Positions 51,045 through 59,900 of a DNA stretch of 64,000 nucleotides are shown piece by piece; positions within the stretch are counted from its first letter, which is position 1; each line of letters begins with the position of its first letter. Below the pieces are notes generated by a model. That model did no database searches, was not told the origin of the DNA, and saw nothing but the letters and a program-made list of their open reading frames with translations. The stretch comes from Betaproteobacteria bacterium Ga0077532. GTDB lineage: Bacteria > Pseudomonadota > Gammaproteobacteria > Burkholderiales > Ga0077523. The stretch spans positions 79,253 to 143,252 of the forward strand of contig LNEE01000016.1 of assembly GCA_001464895.1 (NCBI GenBank), given 5' to 3'. A program made the position numbers and the translations under genes.

Positions 51045-51931
51045 CGCCACGCGAGGAAGCTCTGGTCTTCCACTGCAACGATGATCCGCTGGTCGGCATC
51101 CTGAGCCACGCGGAGGTGCCGGGACGTATCGGCGTGGTGATCGTCGTGGGCGGACCGCAGTACCGCGCTGGAAGTCACAGGCAATTCACGCTGCTCGCCC
51201 GCCACCTCGCAGGCCAGGGTATTCCGGCATTCCGCTTCGACTACCGAGGCATGGGCGACGCGGGTGGCGATCGCCGGACATTCGACGCCGTGGACGACGA
51301 TCTCCGGGCCGCCGTTTCGGCCTTCATGGCCGCGGAACCCCGACTCCAAGGGGTCGTGATCTGGGGGCTGTGCGATGCAGCTTCGGCAGCCCTGATGTAC
51401 GCGCCTTCGGATCACCGCGTGAAGGGCCTGGTATTGCTGAACCCTTGGGTCCGGGACGCGCAGACCCAGGCGGTCACCCAGATGAAGCACTACTACCTGA
51501 AGCGCCTGATGGACCGGGCGTTCTGGCGCAAGCTGCTCCGGGGTGGTGTGCAATGGCGTGCTTCGGCCGGGAGCCTGCTCCAGACGTCGCGCGCTGTCCT
51601 CGATGGTCGGCGATCGGCGCCGCTCGACCACCGCAGTTTCCAGGACCGCATGCTCGCCGGCTGGCGCCAGTTCGCAGGGCCCTCGTTGCTGGTGATGAGT
51701 GGGCGGGACCTCACCGCCCGCGAGTTCGCCGAGTATTCGGCTGCACGGGAGTCCTGGCGAGAACGGCTTTCTGCCAGCAACCTCACCCGCGTGGACATCC
51801 CGGAGGCAGACCATACGTTCTCGACCCGCGAACTGCGCGACCGGGTCGCCGCAGAGACGGTCGCCTGGGTTCAGCGCACAGTGAAGCCAGATGCGGTCGA
51901 CGGTTCGTCGACCCTGCCCTGCGCCGATTAG
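51041..51931 (+). CDS. exosortase A system-associated hydrolase 1 (alpha/beta fold)
   Basis: A 296-residue alpha/beta hydrolase of the TIGR03100 type: GGPQYRAGSHRQFTLLARHLA, then RFDYRGMGDAGG, then the nucleophile elbow WGLCDAAS with Cys111 where Ser is usual. The His of the triad is in IPEADHTFS. A Cys nucleophile fits a thioester-handling role, for example release or transfer from the ACP. It starts at the ATG overlapping hydrolase 2 by 4 bases. The longer ORF upstream is noise. Confidence 0.87.
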   Translation: MTPREEALVFHCNDDPLVGILSHAEVPGRIGVVIVVGGPQYRAGSHRQFTLLARHLAGQGIPAFRFDYRGMGDAGGDRRTFDAVDDDLRAAVSAFMAAEPRLQGVVIWGLCDAASAALMYAPSDHRVKGLVLLNPWVRDAQTQAVTQMKHYYLKRLMDRAFWRKLLRGGVQWRASAGSLLQTSRAVLDGRRSAPLDHRSFQDRMLAGWRQFAGPSLLVMSGRDLTAREFAEYSAARESWRERLSASNLTRVDIPEADHTFSTRELRDRVAAETVAWVQRTVKPDAVDGSSTLPCAD

Positions 51932-51960
51932 GGCGCGCACCCTTCGGAAATCCTGGTCCC

Positions 51961-53214
51961 GTGCCTTCGATCCTGATGATCGCATTTCATTTCCCGCCGT
52001 TCGCAGGAAGTAGCGGCGTCCAGCGGACCCTGCGCTTCGTCCAGCAGTTGCCCAGGTACGGCTGGCAACCGATCGTGCTGACCGCGCACCCTCGCGCCTA
52101 CGAGAAAACGAGCCAGGACCTGCTGAAGGACATTCCCTCGGGCGTCGTCGTCGAGCGGGCGTTTGCGCTGGACACCGCGCGCCACCTGTCGATCGGCGGT
52201 CGCTACCCCGGAGCGCTGGCGAGGCCGGACCGATGGAAGTCATGGTCGCTGGGGGCCATCCCCGCGGGCCTGCGCCTCATCCGGCAACACCGGCCAGCGG
52301 TCATCTGGAGCACGTACCCGATTGCGACAGCGCATCGCGTTGCTGACCAACTGCACAGCCTTTCCGGTCTGCCATGGGTCGCCGATTTTCGGGATCCCAT
52401 GGCGCAGGAGGGCTATCCCGAGGATCCGAGGACCTGGGCGGCATTCGAGCGAATCGAGCGTTCCGCCGTCGCGAAGGCTGCGTGCTCGATCTTCACGACC
52501 AGGGGGGCCGCCGGCATGTACCGATCGCGCTACCCCGAGAATGCGGAGCGGATCCGCGTCATCGAGAACGGCTTCGATGAGGAGAGCTTCAGCGGCATCG
52601 TCGGCGGAGAAGCGCTGATCCCGGGAAAGACGACGCTGCTGCACAGCGGCCTTATCTATCCGGTGGAACGCGATCCGACCCAGTTCTTCGAAACGCTCGC
52701 GACGCTCTGGAAATCCAGTCGGATCACCCCCGACACCCTGCGCATCCGATTTCGCGCGCCGGCCCACGACAAGCTCATCCTGGGCATAGCCGAGCGCCTT
52801 GGTGTGTCACCTTTCGTGGAGTGCCTCCCTCCGATCCCCTACCGCGACGCCTTGGGCGAGATGATGCGGGCGGACGGGCTGCTGGTGATGCAGGCGGCAA
52901 ACTGCAACGAGCAGATTCCGGCAAAGGTCTACGAATATCTGCGGTCGCAGCGCCCACTCCTCGGGCTCACGGATCCGAAGGGTGACACGGCCGATCTGAT
53001 GACGCGCGCGGGCGTGCGCCACATTGCCCCCCTCGATGCTCCGGATCAGATCGCAGCGACACTCCTGGATTTTCTGGAGGCACTGCGGGACGGCAGCATC
53101 ACAACCCCGGCCCGGTCGGTGGTGGCCCAGCATTCCAGGCTGAGTCGCACGAGCGAACTGGCGGAGATTCTCGGCACCATTACCCAGGGTGGAAGCGGCT
53201 CAGGCCGCGCCTGA
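51961..53214 (+). CDS. glycosyltransferase family 4-like protein
   Basis: A 417-residue GT-B fold protein: N-terminal MIAFHFPPFAGSSGVQRTLRF, then a middle linker with HRVIENGFDEE-type nucleotide-sugar contacts (IRVIENGFDEESF) and a C-terminal GDTADLM-type end. It joins a sugar to a lipid-linked or protein acceptor. The start is GTG 51961, 29 bases after hydrolase 1, and the upstream part of the open frame is not coding. It ends the ACP-hydrolase operon and overlaps the 3' end of the convergent sugar kinase gene by 15 bases. Confidence 0.85.
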   Translation: MPSILMIAFHFPPFAGSSGVQRTLRFVQQLPRYGWQPIVLTAHPRAYEKTSQDLLKDIPSGVVVERAFALDTARHLSIGGRYPGALARPDRWKSWSLGAIPAGLRLIRQHRPAVIWSTYPIATAHRVADQLHSLSGLPWVADFRDPMAQEGYPEDPRTWAAFERIERSAVAKAACSIFTTRGAAGMYRSRYPENAERIRVIENGFDEESFSGIVGGEALIPGKTTLLHSGLIYPVERDPTQFFETLATLWKSSRITPDTLRIRFRAPAHDKLILGIAERLGVSPFVECLPPIPYRDALGEMMRADGLLVMQAANCNEQIPAKVYEYLRSQRPLLGLTDPKGDTADLMTRAGVRHIAPLDAPDQIAATLLDFLEALRDGSITTPARSVVAQHSRLSRTSELAEILGTITQGGSGSGRA

Positions 53215-54129
53215 TCGAGAAAGCAACGCGAGCACCGCCTCGGGGCGCGGAAGCGGCGCGACCGCGCCGTACCCCGTGCAGTTGAGCGCCGCAGCCGCAT
53301 TGGCATAGCGGGCGGCCTGGGTTAACGGATCTCCCGCCGCAAGCCGCGCGAGCAACGCACCCGCGAAGCAGTCGCCCGCTCCGCTGGCATCGACGACGTC
53401 CACCCGGCAGGCTGGAATGTGCTCGCGGAACGAGGCGTCGCCGACCAGTACCCCTGCAGGACCGAGTTTCAGTGCGACGGATCGGGCACCGTGCGAGAGC
53501 GCCCAGTCGAATATGGCATCCGGCGCCGACAATCCCGAGAGGCTTTGGACATCGTCCAGGCTGGGCAGGAAGCAGTCGACAAGGGGGATCGTCGCAAGGA
53601 CGATGGCCCGCGCCCGGGCCAACGGCCACAGCTTCAACCGCAAGTTCGAGTCGTACGAGATCCGTACGCCATTCGATCGCCCATGGTCGATCGCCGCGAA
53701 GACGGCGTCACACGCGCTCGCGCTGATGGCCTGGCTGATGCCGGAAACGTGCAGGAAGCGCGCACTGGCGATCACATCGAGAGGAAGGCCCTCAGGAGTG
53801 AGCCGACTCGCCGCTGAACCTGCCCGCCGATAGGTGAAGACGTGCCCCGAGGGGCTGTGAGTGATGAAATAAACGGCCGTCGGCGCTTCGGCGTCGATCG
53901 CCACGCCGGTGGCATCCACCGCTTCCCGGCGCCAGAGGTCGAGCAGTTGCTGCCCGAACTCGTCGGCCCCGAGCCTCGTGACGTAACCCGTCCGGGCGCC
54001 CTGCCTGGCGGCCGCGATCACGGCATTCATCGTGTCGCCACCGAAACCGTGCAGATAGCGTCCGGGCTCTCCGGGAATCTGGCTGAACTCGACCATCGGT
54101 TCCCCGAGACCCAACACGTCCACCGTCAC
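53200..54129 (-). CDS. PfkB-family sugar kinase (2-keto-3-deoxygluconate kinase-like)
   Basis: A 309-residue ribokinase-fold enzyme with GGDTMNAVIAAARQGARTGYVTRLGADEFG at the N-terminal half (PfkB signature 1 region), and the catalytic-base motif DASGAGDCFAGALLA near residue 250. The substrate is probably a keto sugar acid; assignment to KDG kinase is tentative. The GTG start at 54129 has GGAGG seven bases upstream, which decides it against the longer ORF. It is transcribed away from bdhA. Confidence 0.8.
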   Translation of the reverse strand: MTVDVLGLGEPMVEFSQIPGEPGRYLHGFGGDTMNAVIAAARQGARTGYVTRLGADEFGQQLLDLWRREAVDATGVAIDAEAPTAVYFITHSPSGHVFTYRRAGSAASRLTPEGLPLDVIASARFLHVSGISQAISASACDAVFAAIDHGRSNGVRISYDSNLRLKLWPLARARAIVLATIPLVDCFLPSLDDVQSLSGLSAPDAIFDWALSHGARSVALKLGPAGVLVGDASFREHIPACRVDVVDASGAGDCFAGALLARLAAGDPLTQAARYANAAAALNCTGYGAVAPLPRPEAVLALLSRSGAA

Positions 54130-54493
54130 GACGCACCTCCAGGGCGCAAGCGAAGATCGGGAACGCGCCGCGTCGGGCGCGATGGGAAGGCAGGTGGCAC
54201 GGCTGACGAAGGCATGGCGAACGACCACTTCGAGATGGACGACAGATTCTCGATAGCGATCGCGGACCTGACAAGGAGAAAGGGGGAAAAAGGGCGGCGC
54301 GATCGATGCTGGATGCAACTGCGCCGCCCGAACCGGAAGCACCCTGGTGACGAAAGCGCGGCCCGGAGGGAGGAGATGAAGTCCCGGAATTCAGAGTCGC
54401 ACGCTGGGCCTTACGGATCGGTTACGTATCGCGCACGACGATCCTCCACCGTCTGCTAGACTTTTTGCACCGCAGCAGAACGAGGAAGATTCC
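54130..54493. other. divergent intergenic region between kinase and bdhA
   Basis: 364 bases with no gene. A possible -10 element TAGACT at 54457-54462 precedes bdhA, but its -35 is poor. TGGCACGG at 54195 resembles a sigma-54 -24 box but has no GC at the right distance. Confidence 0.4.
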
Positions 54494-55273
54494 ATGAAAA
54501 ACAAGTGCGCCATCGTCACCGGTTCCACCAGCGGCATCGGCCTGGGGATCGCGCGGGCACTCGCGCGGCAGGGGGCCGACATCGTGCTGAACGGCTTCGG
54601 CGATGCCTCCGAGATCCAGTCTCTCTGCGAGTCGATGTCGGTAGAGCATGGGGTCCGCGTCGTGTACTCCGCAGCAAACATGGCGCACCCGGACGAGACC
54701 GAGGCCATGATCACGGATGCCATCGCCCGGTTCGGCGGCGTCGACATCCTGGTGAACAACGCCGGTATTCAGCACGTAGCCCCCGTCGACGAGTTCCCGG
54801 TCGAAAAGTGGGACAGCATCCTCGCGATCAATCTGTCATCCGCTTTCCACACGACGCGGATGGCGCTCCCCTCGATGAAAGCCCGTGGTTGGGGGCGCAT
54901 CGTGAACATCGCATCGGCGCACGGCCTCGTTGCATCGCCGTTCAAGTCCGCCTACGTCGCGGCGAAGCACGCGATCGTCGGCCTGACCAAGTCAGTGGCG
55001 CTCGAGACGGCACGCCTGCCGATCACCTGCAACGCGATCTGCCCGGGCTACGTCCTCACACCGTTGGTGGAACGACAGATCGACGATCAGGCGAAGGTGC
55101 ACGGAATCCCGCGGGAGGCAGTCATCGAGAAGGTGATCCTCGAACGTCAGCCTTCGAAGGAGTTCGTGAAGATCGACGACGTCGCCGAACTGGCGGTATT
55201 CCTCTGTGGCGACGCCGCTGCAGGCATCACCGGAGCGACCCTCTCGATCGACGGTGGCTGGGTTGCTCAGTAG
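54494..55273 (+). CDS. bdhA: 3-hydroxybutyrate dehydrogenase
   Basis: A 259-residue short-chain dehydrogenase with the NAD loop TGSTSGIGLGIA, NNAGIQH, the Ser in IASAHGL and the YxxxK pair in SAYVAAKHAIVG. Features such as GIQHVAPVDEFPVEKWD and the QPSKEFV end segment fit D-3-hydroxybutyrate dehydrogenase (TIGR01963). It oxidises 3-hydroxybutyrate to acetoacetate, which allows use of polyhydroxybutyrate breakdown products. The ribosome site GAGGAAG lies before the ATG. Confidence 0.88.
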   Translation: MKNKCAIVTGSTSGIGLGIARALARQGADIVLNGFGDASEIQSLCESMSVEHGVRVVYSAANMAHPDETEAMITDAIARFGGVDILVNNAGIQHVAPVDEFPVEKWDSILAINLSSAFHTTRMALPSMKARGWGRIVNIASAHGLVASPFKSAYVAAKHAIVGLTKSVALETARLPITCNAICPGYVLTPLVERQIDDQAKVHGIPREAVIEKVILERQPSKEFVKIDDVAELAVFLCGDAAAGITGATLSIDGGWVAQ

Positions 55274-55364
55274 CGGAGGGCAGGTGCTGCCTCGGGACAA
55301 CGCGGTTGCGACGGCGGATGGCATCCGCTAACGTCGGGGCGGTAAGTCGGGGAGCACGGGCACC

Positions 55365-56786
55365 ATGAGATCGAGGAAGCTGGGGGCTGTTCTCCTGCTG
55401 ATGAGTCTGACCGGGGTCGCCGGAGTCCTGGCGACCGGTGACGAGGCGATCCCCGAGAAGGCGCTCTCCGCCGGATCGTTCACGGTGGCGCGCATCGACG
55501 CCAGCGCGCTTTCGGAACCAGCACCAGCCCTCTCCTACGCGCAGCGCGAACGCTTTCTGCGCGGCCGGCATCACTTCAACCATCGCTGGGTACAGTTCCC
55601 GTCGCTCGGTGGGGACTGGGGCCTGGGCCCCACGTTCATCACGAACAAGTGCGTGAACTGCCACGTCGGCGCTGGTCGGGGCAGGCCACCCGTTTCCGCG
55701 AACGAGCAGCCTCTGTCGCTCCTCGTCCGCCTGAGCGTGCCCGGCGCCGGCCCGCACGAAGCACCGCTTCCGCATCCGCACTATGGAGACCAGGTCCAGA
55801 ACGCCGGACTGATGGGTCAGGATCGCGACGACACCTTCCTCGGGGATCGCGTTCCGCCGGAAGCGGAGGTGTTCATCGACTGGCAGACGACCACGGTGGC
55901 CTTCGAGGATGGCGAGCAGGTCGAACTCCGCGAACCCCGATTACGATGGGGTCGACTATGGTTCGGGCCCGTGGGCGACACGACGATGACATCCCTGCGG
56001 GTGGCACAGCCGATCCACGGTCTCGGGCTCCTCGAAGCGGTTCCGGATGCCGACATCGCCGCAATCGCCGCGCATCAGAGAACGATCGGATTCAACGGAC
56101 GCGTCAATCGCGTTCGGGACGACATCGCGAAACGGGAGGCTCTCGGCCGCTTCGGCTGGAAGGCGAACCAGCCGAGCCTCGCGCAGCAGATCGCTGCGGC
56201 CTACGCCAGCGATCTTGGCGTCACGTCGACGTTGTACCCAGAAATGAACTGCCCGCCGGTGCAGGTGGATTGCGCAGCTCAGCCCCCGGGCAACCAGCCC
56301 GAACTGATCGACAGCGACTGGCAGGAGATCACTTTTTGGGAGCAGGCGCTGGCGGTCCCGGCAAGGCGCAACGTCACTGACCCACGGTTCGATCGCGGCG
56401 AGCGGTTGTTCGCGGAGGCGCAGTGCGCCGTGTGCCACGTTCCGGAACTCGTCACGGCGCGGGAGGTTCCCCATCTTCCGATCGCGGCGAATCAGAAGGT
56501 CCGCGCGTTCACCGATCTACTGCTGCACGACATGGGTGATGCGCTCGCCGACGGCCGCCCCGATTTCCAGGCGGGCCCGCGCGACTGGAGAACGCCACCA
56601 CTCTGGGCGCTCGGGCTCTCGCAGACGGTGTCGGGCAGTACCGCAATGCTCCATGACGGCCGGGCGCGGAACGCGACGGAGGCAATCCTGTGGCACGGCG
56701 GGGAGGCCCGGGCGTCGCGCGAGTTCTTCCGCCGGTTGCCGAAGGCCGATCGGGACGCTCTGCTCTTCTTCCTCGACTCCATATAG
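55365..56786 (+). CDS. di-heme oxidoreductase / cytochrome c peroxidase-like protein (DUF1111-like)
   Basis: A 473-residue exported protein with a signal peptide (LGAVLLLMSLTGVAGVLA) and two CxxCH heme-binding motifs: CVNCH (about residue 95) and CAVCH (about residue 350). The spacing and the DMGDALADGRPD and LLHDMGDA blocks match the di-heme family often annotated thiol oxidoreductase (DUF1111). It should act in the periplasm; the substrate is unknown. It follows bdhA with a 91-base gap. Confidence 0.8.
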   Translation: MRSRKLGAVLLLMSLTGVAGVLATGDEAIPEKALSAGSFTVARIDASALSEPAPALSYAQRERFLRGRHHFNHRWVQFPSLGGDWGLGPTFITNKCVNCHVGAGRGRPPVSANEQPLSLLVRLSVPGAGPHEAPLPHPHYGDQVQNAGLMGQDRDDTFLGDRVPPEAEVFIDWQTTTVAFEDGEQVELREPRLRWGRLWFGPVGDTTMTSLRVAQPIHGLGLLEAVPDADIAAIAAHQRTIGFNGRVNRVRDDIAKREALGRFGWKANQPSLAQQIAAAYASDLGVTSTLYPEMNCPPVQVDCAAQPPGNQPELIDSDWQEITFWEQALAVPARRNVTDPRFDRGERLFAEAQCAVCHVPELVTAREVPHLPIAANQKVRAFTDLLLHDMGDALADGRPDFQAGPRDWRTPPLWALGLSQTVSGSTAMLHDGRARNATEAILWHGGEARASREFFRRLPKADRDALLFFLDSI

Positions 56787-56958
56787 ATACCCGCGTACCG
56801 GATCGTACGGAACGCTTGGGCAGGATTGAGCGTTCCGATCACCCGAAATAACATCGGACCGATTCCGGGCGAACCGATCGCCCGGGTCCCGTGTCTGCCC
56901 CGGGCCCCGCACGCCCAACCCGCGCCACCCGGCGCCCTCCGAGCACTCCGAGCCCTCC

Positions 56959-59900
56959 ATGCCCGAACGCCCCAACGTCGACGCGATCGTCATTCGCGGC
57001 GCGCGCCAGAACAATCTGCGCAATCTGACGCTTTCCATCCCCACCAACGAACTCATTGTCGTGACCGGCGTGTCCGGCTCCGGCAAGTCCTCGCTCGTGT
57101 TCGATACGCTCTACGCCGAGGGACAACGGCGCTACGTGGAAACCTTCTCGCCCTATGCAAGGCAGTTCCTCGACAGGATGGACAAGCCGCAGGTCGATGC
57201 CATCGAGGGCATCCCGCCAGCCATCGCGATCGACCAGACGAATCCGGTGCGCACCTCGCGCTCCACCGTCGGCACGATGACGGAACTGAACGACCACCTG
57301 AAACTGCTATTCGCGCGCGCAGCCCATCTCCACTGCCGGCAGTGCGGCCAGATCGTGCGACGTGACGAGCCGACGAGCATCGCCGACGACATGGCGAAAC
57401 GGGCGACTGCCGCCGGCGATCCACGGTTGGTCATCACCTTCCCGGTGGCCATACCCGAGAACTTCGAAGAAGCGGAAGTTCTGAAGCTCCTCGAAGCCCA
57501 GGGGTACACGCGCATCCACGATCGCGGCCCCGGCCGCGTCGATGTCGTCCAGGATCGTTTCCGTCTCTCGAACGCGGAGCCTGCCCGCGTGGCCGAAGCG
57601 CTGGAAGCAGCCCTCCGTGTAGGTTCCGGCCGGGTGGACGTGCATCCATGGGTCGAGGACGGCGAACCGAAACCGGCACCGTGGCGCTACTCGACGGATC
57701 TCCATTGCGCGACCTGCGATATCCGCTACGACACGCCGACGCCCAGCCTGTTCTCGTTCAACTCGCCCGTGGGTGCGTGTGAAGCATGCCGCGGTTTCGG
57801 GCGGATCATCGGCATCGACTTCGGACTCGTCGTACCGGATGAGTCGAAGACCCTCGCGCAGGGAGCCATCAAGCCCTGGCAGACCCAGAGCTTCAAGGAA
57901 TGCCAGGATGATCTCCGGAAGTTCGCGCTGAAGCGCGGCGTCGCCATGGACATCCCGTGGCGAGACCTTCCACCCGAGCATCGGCACTGGGTGCTGGAGG
58001 GTGAGCCAGGCTGGAAGAGCTGGGACGCCTCGTGGCCAGGAACCTGGTACGGCGTTCGCCATTTCTTCGCGTGGCTCGAGACGAAGAGCTACAAGATGCA
58101 CATCCGCGTGCTGCTTTCGAAGTACCGCGCGTACACGAGTTGCGAAACGTGCGGCGGGGCGCGCCTCAAGCCGTCGGCGCTTCTGTGGCGGGTCGGTGAC
58201 CGGGCCATGGCAGACGCAAACCTGTCGCCCGACGCGAGGCACCTTCCCAAGGGCACGTACTGGAGTCGCATGACGCTGGCCGATCTGCCAGGGCTTTGCG
58301 TGCACGACCTGATGCTGATGCCCGTGGACCGCGTGCGTGCGTTCTTCGACGCCCTTCATGGCGCACACCGCTCCGGTGTGAGTGCCGAGGACGAGGCCGT
58401 CCAGTTGGTGCTCACGGAGATCGACGCGCGCCTCAAGTATCTGGCCGAAGTCGGTCTCGGGTATCTCACGCTCGATCGGCAGTCCCGCACGCTGTCGGGC
58501 GGCGAAGTCCAGCGGATCAATCTGACGACCGCGCTAGGGACGTCGCTGGTGAATACGCTCTTCGTACTGGATGAGCCCTCGATCGGCCTGCACCCTCGCG
58601 ACATGGCGCGCGTCATCGGCGTCATGCAGAGGCTACGCGATGCGGGCAACTCCTTGGTCGTCGTGGAGCACGATCCGCAGATCATGCTGGCCGCGGACCG
58701 CATCCTCGACATCGGGCCCGGCCCCGGAGAGCGCGGAGGCCAGATCGTCTTCTTCGGGACGCCGGACGAACTCCGCCACAGCACCGATTCCCTGACGGCG
58801 GACTACCTCTCGGGCCGCAAGCGCGCCGACGCCGGACTTGCGCCGCTGCCGACCCGGGCCGATCAGCCTTCGGTAGCGATCCTGGGAGCGACCGAACACA
58901 ATCTGAAGGGTATCGACGTCCGGTTCCCGCTGAACCGGCTCACCTGCGTGACGGGTGTCTCCGGATCCGGCAAATCGACGCTCGTCCAGGATGTGCTACA
59001 TCCCGCGCTGCTCAAGGCCAAGGGCAAGGCGACCGAGACCCCCGGCGCGCATCGGGCACTGCTGGGTCACGAGCAGGTCCGCGCTGTGGTGTTCGTCGAC
59101 CAGACACCCATCGGCAAGACGACGCGTTCGAATCCAGCCAGCTACGTCGGGGCGTTCGATGCGATCCGAAAGCTGTTTGCGGAGGTTCCGACAGCCCGGC
59201 AACGTGGTTACACGGCGGGCACGTTCAGCTTCAATGCGGGCGACGGGCGCTGCCCTACCTGTGGTGGCAACGGCTTCGAGCATGTCGAGATGCAGTTCCT
59301 CTCGGATGTGTATCTCCGATGCGCGGACTGCGACGGGAAGCGCTACCGCCCGGAGATCCTGGAGGTCCAGCTGGACGGGCGGGACATGGCCGCGGTGCTG
59401 GAACTCACGGTGGCGGAGGCGATCGGTGTCTTCGCAAAGCATCGGGACGTGATCGTCCGGCTGCAACCACTGGTCGATGTGGGCCTCGAGTACTTGCGAC
59501 TCGGACAACCGGTTCCGACTCTGTCGGGTGGAGAAGCCCAGCGCTTGAAACTGGCCGGGCATCTGGGGGAGGCGGCGAGCGGCACGTCCGAGCCCACGCT
59601 CTTCCTCTTCGATGAACCAACGACGGGGCTGCATTTCGACGACACCGCGAAGCTGCTGCGCGCCTTCCGACGGCTCGTGGAGTCCGGCCATTCTCTGATC
59701 GTGATCGAGCACAACCTCGACGTGATCCGCGCATCGGACTGGGTCATCGACCTCGGCCCTGAAGGGGGCGAGGCCGGTGGCGAACTGGTGGTGACCGGGA
59801 CAGTGCAGGACGTCATGGCATGCGCCGCATCTCACACCGGCAAGGCGCTGTGCGACTACGACGTAGCGCTTCGCGAACAGGCACCGATGGTGGCGCAGCC

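Noticed and set aside
54195..54210. TGGCACGG as a sigma-54 promoter before bdhA
   Set aside because: There is no GC at 10 bases from the GG, and the site is about 290 bases from the bdhA start.
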